Position numbers and translations under genes: made by a program. From CAJWPI01 sp964635015 (lineage in GTDB: Bacteria > Pseudomonadota > Gammaproteobacteria > Magnimaribacterales > Magnimaribacteraceae), in assembly GCA_964635015.1 (NCBI GenBank), contig CAZWMS010000008.1:1-45148 (forward strand): a stretch of DNA of 45,148 nucleotides, written 5' to 3'. Under the pieces are notes generated by a model that worked only from the letters and a program-made list of their open reading frames with translations, did no database searches and was not told where the DNA came from. Of the stretch, positions 40,679 to 45,148 are shown in pieces (position 1 is the stretch's first letter; every line of letters begins with the position of its first letter).

Positions 40679-42502
40679 ATGCCTGGAACCATTCCCCCTT
40701 CATTTATTAGAGACATAGTTGAACTTACAGATATTGTAGAATTGATAGAAGCATATGTGCCTCTCAAAAAAAGAGGCAAAGATCATTGGGGCCTTTGCCC
40801 CTTTTGTGATGATGGGGCCAACCCCTCTTTTAGTATTAGCTCTCAAAAGCAATTTTTTTATTGTTTTAAATGCAGAGCCACTGGGAACGTCATAGGTTTT
40901 TTGGAAGCCTTTGAAGGTTTGGGGTTTGTTGAATCAGTTGAAACTCTAGCCGCTAAAGCAGGTATTGAGATTCCTTACGAACAATCTTTAAAAGGAAGCG
41001 AAGAAAAAGAAAATATTTTTGAAGTCTTGGATTGTGCCTCTGCTTATTATTCTAATATCCTAACAAATGACAGCTCTTCTGAAAGAGTTCAAAAATATTT
41101 AAAAGAGCAAAGAAAGATATCTGGAGAAACTTCTAGAAAATATTCAGTTGGTTATGCACCGAGATCTTGGAGTTCCTTAACAAATTATCTAGGCAAAGAA
41201 GGATTCTCCGACTCAATTCTGATCAAGGCTGGTTTAGCTAAGTTTAATAAAGAAAAAGAGCTCTACGATGTCTTTAGAGATCGTTTAATGTTTCCCATAA
41301 GAGACAGGAAGGGCAGAACAGCAGGCTTTGGAGGTAGAGTGCTCAATTCTAATGATCAGCCTAAATATCTGAATACAGGTGAAACACCAGTTTTCCAAAA
41401 AGGCAGAGAGTTATATGGCTTGTATGAAAGTTTAAAGGAGAGAAGAAGTCTAAGTAGTTTTTTTGTAGTTGAGGGATATTTAGATGTTCTAGCTTTATCT
41501 GAAAATGGTGTTAATAATGCAGTAGCAACCCTAGGGATTGCTACTAATCGCTTTCATACACAAAAACTTTTGCAACTAGTTAACGAAGTTATATTTTGTT
41601 TTGATGGAGATGATGCAGGAAGGGGAGCAGCATGGGGAGCTTTAAAGAATGTTCTTCCAGTTATAATTGACACATCAGAAATAAAATTTTTATTCCTTCC
41701 TGAAGGACAAGACCCAGCAAGTCTTTTGGAAAAGGAAGATAAGGATCGTTTTGTTACCAGATTAGATAAAGCCTTACCTTTATCTAGTTATTTTATGGAA
41801 AGACTTTCAAAGGCAATTGGGACAAGTTCCCTAGAAAAAAAAGCACTTTTGGCCTACAAAGCTCTAGATCTACTGAAATCTATGCAAGATAGTTCCATAA
41901 AGAAATTATTAGAAAGAGAAGTGTCAAGGGTTACAGGATTGTCTCTTATTGACATAGAAAAAAAGAGTAAAGCTGAAGCAGTAAAAAAGAAAAGACCAAA
42001 GAAAAATCTTTTAGAAAATTTACAACAAACTAAAGAAGAAAAAACGTTTGAATCAGATGGAGTTGTTTCTAAAGCCCTGGTAGCTTTAGTGACTTACCCA
42101 AAACTCATAGACGAAATAAAAACAACAAGTTGGATTGAAGAACTAACTTCTCCAGAAAGTAATTTATTTTTGCAAGTGATTAATTACTTTAAAAATAATC
42201 ATGGGGGTCAAGTTTCAGATCTTTTAAGCACTTTGGATGCTGAATCTTCTTCTTTTATAGGTGGTCTATTATCAACTAATCCACTTTTAGAAGAGAAGAA
42301 TTCTGTTCCTTACTTTCAAGATTGCTTGGTTAATATGAGGAAAAATAACCCTAAACTAAGGATAAGGGAGTTAAAAGAAATTTCAAAAGAAAGAAATTTA
42401 ACAAACGAAGAGACTTTTGAACTGCAGCAACACCTTTTAGCAAAACTCCAAGATCTTGATGAAGAAAGTAAGCAATTACTAAAGGAATTAAGTCATTCTT
42501 AG
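40679..42502 (+). CDS. dnaG: DNA primase with a Cys4 zinc site
   Basis: Makes RNA primers at the fork with DnaB. It has 607 residues. The zinc-binding domain reads CPFC (40-43) and CFKC (62-65), i.e. Cys-x2-Cys...Cys-x2-Cys; most bacterial DnaG have CPFH (CHC2). The RNA polymerase domain holds YAPRSWSSL, FRDRLMFPIRDRKGRTAGFGGR, split here as DRLMFPI and GRTAGFGGR, KYLNTGETPVFQKGRELYGL, and the TOPRIM VVEGYLDVLAL and FDGDDAGRGAAW. A helicase-binding C-terminal domain follows but is divergent. It directly abuts ruvX and leads to rpoD across 80 bases. Confidence 0.96.
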   Translation: MPGTIPPSFIRDIVELTDIVELIEAYVPLKKRGKDHWGLCPFCDDGANPSFSISSQKQFFYCFKCRATGNVIGFLEAFEGLGFVESVETLAAKAGIEIPYEQSLKGSEEKENIFEVLDCASAYYSNILTNDSSSERVQKYLKEQRKISGETSRKYSVGYAPRSWSSLTNYLGKEGFSDSILIKAGLAKFNKEKELYDVFRDRLMFPIRDRKGRTAGFGGRVLNSNDQPKYLNTGETPVFQKGRELYGLYESLKERRSLSSFFVVEGYLDVLALSENGVNNAVATLGIATNRFHTQKLLQLVNEVIFCFDGDDAGRGAAWGALKNVLPVIIDTSEIKFLFLPEGQDPASLLEKEDKDRFVTRLDKALPLSSYFMERLSKAIGTSSLEKKALLAYKALDLLKSMQDSSIKKLLEREVSRVTGLSLIDIEKKSKAEAVKKKRPKKNLLENLQQTKEEKTFESDGVVSKALVALVTYPKLIDEIKTTSWIEELTSPESNLFLQVINYFKNNHGGQVSDLLSTLDAESSSFIGGLLSTNPLLEEKNSVPYFQDCLVNMRKNNPKLRIRELKEISKERNLTNEETFELQQHLLAKLQDLDEESKQLLKELSHS

Positions 42503-42532
42503 AATTATTTATATAATTTAGTTTGTTTCTAT

Positions 42533-42571
42533 ATTGGGCTTTATAGATTAATCTAATATAATCCCCCCCCC
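42533..42571 (+). promoter_or_regulatory. Putative rpoD promoter ending in a C9 tract
   Basis: TTGGGC (42533-42538), 18-base spacer, TATAAT (42557-42562), directly followed by nine C (42563-42571). The expected start (about 7 bases after the -10) falls within the C run, leaving a leader of roughly 14 bases with no Shine-Dalgarno before the ATG at 42583. An upstream TATAAT (42511-42516) has no -35. Confidence 0.5.
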
Positions 42572-42582
42572 TTAATTTGAAT

Positions 42583-44439
42583 ATGGCTAGAAAGACAAAG
42601 AAAGAAACACAAATAGAAGAAAATTCTGTGGAAATAGATGCAGCTTCTTTGAGTGAGGAGGACCTTGAGAATTCAGGTCTAAGGGAGCTAGTAGACAAAG
42701 GAAAAGAACAAGGATTTCTAACATATCAAGAAATCAATGAGATGTTGCCTGAGGATGTTTCTGACCCAGATCAGGTTGAAGAAACTATACAAATGCTGCT
42801 TGATATAGGGGTAGAGGTTCATGACTCTAATGAAGGTCAACAAACTGGAGAGCAGGCACCAGAAACTATAGCAGACACCAGAACAACTCTAACTACTGTA
42901 GAAGCAGAAGTTGGACGAACTACAGACCCTGTGCGCCTGTATATGAGGGAGATGGGCACTGTTGATCTTCTCACTAGAGAAGGAGAGGTGGCGATAGCAA
43001 AAAGAATTGAGGAAGGTGCAAGAGAATTATTGCATGCATGTGCTTTTTATCCAGGATTGGTTGAAAAGATATTAGAAGATTATAAGAGGGTTTTAGAAGA
43101 AGATAAGAGATTGGCTGAAGTTTTAGTTGGTTTTATGGATATAGAAGAAGGTGTTCCACCGCCTGCTTTAGTACAAAAGAAAGACAAGGAAAAGAGTGGT
43201 AAAAGTGATGATAGTGAAGAAGAAGGGTCTGGACCAGATCTAGCAGAAGTAAAAAAACGTTTTAAAGCTTTAAAAAGTCAATTTATTAAAACGGAAAAAG
43301 AATGTTTAAAATCTAGGAAATCAAAATCTGCTCTTAAAGAACAGGAAAAACTAGCTGAGATATTTAAATTCCTTAAACTTTCCCCAGCACAATTCGAAAA
43401 TATAGCTAAACCCGCTAGACATGCCCTAAATATTCTCAGAGAATGCGAGAAAAAGATTTATAAAATTTTTGTTTTGAAAGCAAAAATGCCGAGAAAAGAT
43501 TTTATTCAGAGTTTTCCAGGTAATGAGACTAACCTTGACTGGTCAAATAAGATATCAAGAACTAGAAACAATTGGTCAAATATAATTAAGTCTAATTTAG
43601 GTGAAATTCATAGTCTTCAAAACAAGTTAGGTAAGCTTGAAAAGATTATTGATTTAGACATTGCTTCCATAAAAGATATAAATAGAAAAATGTCTATTGG
43701 GGAAGCCAAAACAAGAAGAGCAAAGAAGGATATGGTAGAGGCTAATCTTAGGTTAGTTATTTCTATAGCTAAAAAATACACCAATAGAGGGTTGCAATTT
43801 CTTGATTTAATCCAAGAAGGAAATATAGGCCTTATGAAAGCAGTAGATAAATTTGAGTATAGAAGAGGTTACAAATTCTCTACCTATGCTACTTGGTGGA
43901 TTCGTCAGGCCATAACTCGTTCTATTGCTGACCAAGCAAGGACTATAAGAATACCTGTCCACATGATTGAAACAATTAATAAACTAAATAGAGTTTCTAG
44001 GCAAATGGTTCAAGAAAAAGGAAGAGAGCCTACAGCTGAAGAATTAGGAGAAAAGATGGAGCTTCCTGAGGATAAAGTTAGAAGAGTTCTTAAGATTGCT
44101 AAAGAACCAATCTCTACAGAAACACCTATAGGGGACGAAGATGATACAACTCTTGGTGATTTTATAGAGGATATTTCAATAGATTCTCCTGATGAGTCAG
44201 CTACAGAAGAGAACTTGAAAGAAGCAACAGATGAGATTTTGGGAAGTTTAACAGCTAGAGAGGCAAAAGTTTTGAGAATGCGCTTTGGTATTGGTATGAA
44301 TACTGACCACACTTTAGAAGAGGTGGGAAAACAGTTTGATGTTACAAGAGAAAGAATAAGGCAGATAGAAGCTAAGGCCCTGAGAAAGCTTAGACACCCC
44401 ACTAGATCTTCCCATTTAAAAGGATTCCTTGACAGTTAA
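42583..44439 (+). CDS. rpoD: Primary RNA polymerase sigma-70 factor
   Basis: Housekeeping sigma factor, 618 residues from the ATG at 42583 (an in-frame TTG at 42577 would add two). Region 1.1 is near the N terminus (LTYQEINEMLPED). Region 1.2 has DPVRLYMREMGTVDLLTREGE, followed by a non-conserved acidic/basic stretch (about 200-340). Region 2 has NLRLVISIAKKYTNRGLQFLDLIQEGNIGLM, read here as NLRLVISIAKKY and DLIQEGNIGLMKAV, then FSTYATWWIRQAI (2.3-2.4). Region 3 starts RIPVHMIETINKL. Region 4.2 is LEEVGKQFDVTRERIRQIE. Standard promoter preferences are implied, in line with the TTGAAA/TATAAT boxes seen here. Confidence 0.97.
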   Translation: MARKTKKETQIEENSVEIDAASLSEEDLENSGLRELVDKGKEQGFLTYQEINEMLPEDVSDPDQVEETIQMLLDIGVEVHDSNEGQQTGEQAPETIADTRTTLTTVEAEVGRTTDPVRLYMREMGTVDLLTREGEVAIAKRIEEGARELLHACAFYPGLVEKILEDYKRVLEEDKRLAEVLVGFMDIEEGVPPPALVQKKDKEKSGKSDDSEEEGSGPDLAEVKKRFKALKSQFIKTEKECLKSRKSKSALKEQEKLAEIFKFLKLSPAQFENIAKPARHALNILRECEKKIYKIFVLKAKMPRKDFIQSFPGNETNLDWSNKISRTRNNWSNIIKSNLGEIHSLQNKLGKLEKIIDLDIASIKDINRKMSIGEAKTRRAKKDMVEANLRLVISIAKKYTNRGLQFLDLIQEGNIGLMKAVDKFEYRRGYKFSTYATWWIRQAITRSIADQARTIRIPVHMIETINKLNRVSRQMVQEKGREPTAEELGEKMELPEDKVRRVLKIAKEPISTETPIGDEDDTTLGDFIEDISIDSPDESATEENLKEATDEILGSLTAREAKVLRMRFGIGMNTDHTLEEVGKQFDVTRERIRQIEAKALRKLRHPTRSSHLKGFLDS

Positions 44440-44493
44440 GGGAATTTTTAAAAAAACTCAGAGTTATTAATTAGAATGTTTAAAGGTTAATTC

Positions 44494-44592
44494 ATGCTGT
44501 CTATTAATGATTACCTAGATTTTTCATTTTCTAAATCACATTCAATAATTTCAAAATCAGAAAAACCGAAGCTAAAGCTCTTAGGAATCTAA
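44494..44592 (+). CDS. Possible 32-residue small ORF after rpoD
   Basis: ATG at 44494 with AAAGG seven bases upstream (44482-44486), better spaced than most starts here. It encodes MLSINDYLDFSFSKSHSIIS followed by a Lys-rich end KSEKPKLKLLGI and a TAA at 44590-44592. No recognisable domain, signal or membrane segment. The stop codon lies in the 3' arm of the first hairpin described next, so it could be a leader peptide; it could equally be chance. Confidence 0.3.
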   Translation: MLSINDYLDFSFSKSHSIISKSEKPKLKLLGI

Positions 44593-44627
44593 GATATCCC
44601 TCTCGCAGGGAGAAGCTAAAAAGCTTC
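44580..44627 (+). other. Three adjoining hairpins, possible RNA element
   Basis: CTTAG/CTAAG (44580-44593), TCCCT/AGGGA (44597-44611) and GAAGCT/AGCTTC with an AAAA loop (44612-44627) lie almost back to back; the second and third directly abut. GAAGCTAAA also occurs at 44568-44576, so two 5' arms compete for one 3' arm, as in attenuators. No T-run follows, so none is a classical terminator. I recognise no named RNA family. A palindrome GGCTAGCC follows at 44637-44644. The rest of the 44440-44689 spacer (250 bases) holds the small ORF and the tRNA promoter. Confidence 0.4.
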
Positions 44628-44665
44628 ATGAATAATGGCTAGCCACCAGTCATAAACCTTACTAT

Positions 44666-44671
44666 TATAAT
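44666..44671 (+). promoter_or_regulatory. -10 box of the tRNA promoter
   Basis: Consensus TATAAT 18 bases before the tRNA 5' end. The -35 position (around 44643-44648, CCACCA) does not match consensus. A start near 44678 would give a leader of about a dozen bases for RNase P to remove. Confidence 0.45.
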
Positions 44672-44689
44672 GCTAAAATATTACTCTTT

Positions 44690-44766
44690 GGGCCTGTAGC
44701 TCAGTTGGTTAGAGCAGTGGACTCATAATCCATTGGTCGGAGGTTCGAGTCCTCCCGGGCCCACCA
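44690..44766 (+). tRNA. tRNA with CAU anticodon, probably tRNA-Ile2 (lysidine-modified)
   Basis: A complete 77-nt cloverleaf with encoded CCA. Acceptor GGGCCTG/CGGGCCC, D-stem GCTC/GAGC, anticodon stem GTGGA/TCCAT around loop CTCATAA (anticodon CAU), variable loop TGGTC, T-arm GGAGG-TTCGAGT-CCTCC. A CAU anticodon fits elongator Met or Ile2. The variable loop TGGTC matches E. coli Ile2 (Met has GGGTC), and ileX lies near rpoD in E. coli, so Ile2 (read as AUA after TilS modification) is favoured. It does not have the initiator's C1-A72 mismatch. Confidence 0.93.
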
Positions 44767-44774
44767 ATTTAATA

Positions 44775-45148
44775 ATGTCCTATTTAATTTTAATTGTTTT
44801 AGTTGGCTTAGTATTGTTAATGGGGCATGCCGCCCTAGGAATAATATTGGGTATGATTTATTCCCTGGTTTTAAATCCACCTGAAAGTCATATAACTAAA
44901 AGCATTGGACCCAAATTGCTCCAAGTAGGTATTGTTTTACTGGGTTTAAGTATAAATGTTTATTCAGCTCTAGAAGTTAGTTCCACATACTTACCCCTAA
45001 TATCAGCATTTGTTTTAGCTTCATTTTTCTTAACAATTTTTTTAGGGAGAGCTCTTGGAGTTGGTAAAAAACAAACTTTTTTATTGGCTTCGGGAAATGC
45101 TATATGTGGAGGAACTGCTATAGCTATAATTGGAACTACTATAAAAGC
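44775..45148 (+). CDS. YeiH-family putative sulfate exporter, 3'-truncated by window edge
   Basis: Start of an integral membrane protein of the YeiH/UPF0324 family (putative sulfate exporter family); substrates are not well established. 124 residues are visible. Hydrophobic helices at about 1-30 (LILIVLVGLVLLMGHAALG), 45-65 and 75-95, and the family hallmark GNAICGGTAIAIIG near residues 108-121. The ATG follows the tRNA CCA by 8 bases with no Shine-Dalgarno and no room for a promoter, so it is probably co-transcribed with the tRNA. Confidence 0.85.
   Translation, partial: MSYLILIVLVGLVLLMGHAALGIILGMIYSLVLNPPESHITKSIGPKLLQVGIVLLGLSINVYSALEVSSTYLPLISAFVLASFFLTIFLGRALGVGKKQTFLLASGNAICGGTAIAIIGTTIK

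Noticed and set aside
44440..44470. Intrinsic terminator after rpoD
   Set aside because: AACTC-A-GAGTT has a one-base centre and cannot form a hairpin; the A/T runs are not paired to a stem.
44580..44644. SRP RNA, 6S RNA or a known riboswitch
   Set aside because: No GGAAGCAGC-type SRP loop, no 6S bubble, and no aptamer core that I can match; kept only as an unnamed structure.
44690..44766. Initiator tRNA-Met
   Set aside because: G1-C72 is paired and the anticodon stem lacks the three G-C pairs of initiators.
1..45148. CRISPR arrays, transposases, integrases, attachment sites or prophage genes
   Set aside because: None of the translated frames or repeats supports any of these; the only tandem repeat noted is the (ATTT)5 tract.

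Overview
The window is an AT-rich, gene-dense stretch of a gammaproteobacterial chromosome. Gene order is the best taxonomic evidence: gmk-rpoZ-spoT-ridA-recG, rpsU/tsaD-folB-folK, cca-apaH-ksgA-pdxA-surA-lptD/amgK-murU, rpe-trpEGDC, fis-purH-purD-coq7, rsmE-gshB-ruvX and dnaG-rpoD-tRNA all echo gammaproteobacterial, often Pseudomonas-like, arrangements. The low G+C, spacers of a few bases, many ATGA-type overlaps and several locally missing synteny partners (apaG, yqgE, trmH, gph, dusB) suggest a streamlined marine lineage, for example SAR86-like. That placement is inference. No transposase, integrase, prophage or CRISPR array was seen.

Layout. 1-3.5 kb: the 3' two thirds of a membrane pyrophosphatase, a GNAT acetyltransferase, and cmoA-cmoB (tRNA wobble uridine cmo5U). 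3.5-9.1 kb (minus): gmk, rpoZ, spoT, ridA, recG. 9.2-13 kb (plus): pyrE, ribE and a tandem pair of exported amidohydrolases, the second without the metal-binding HxH. 13-13.7 kb (minus): rpsU-yqeY. 13.8-15.6 kb (plus): tsaD-folB-folK. 15.6-27.3 kb (minus): one 11-gene run starting with the envelope/RNA cluster lptD-surA-pdxA-ksgA-apaH-cca, then a pteridine reductase, then a four-gene catabolic block (ACAD10/11-type phosphotransferase, two MaoC hotdog proteins, spinster-type MFS transporter). 27.4-33.6 kb (plus): amgK-murU (MurNAc salvage), rpe and trpEGDC. 33.7-38.5 kb (minus): histidine phosphatase, fis, purH, purD, coq7 and a small RRM protein. 38.5-45.1 kb (plus): rsmE, gshB, ruvX, dnaG, rpoD, a CAU tRNA and the start of a YeiH-family transporter.

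Most of the window is conserved housekeeping. The less ordinary parts are: the MFS/MaoC/MaoC/phosphotransferase block lying between folK and folM-cca; the amidohydrolase pair; a Cys4 instead of Cys-His-Cys2 zinc site in DnaG; a C9 tract at the predicted rpoD transcription start; a small RRM gene with a promoter and a perfect inverted repeat at its predicted start site; and a small ORF plus three adjoining hairpins between rpoD and the tRNA. No intergenic stretch exceeds 300 bases; the largest (44440-44689) is described below. No obviously new multi-gene defence or mobile system is visible.
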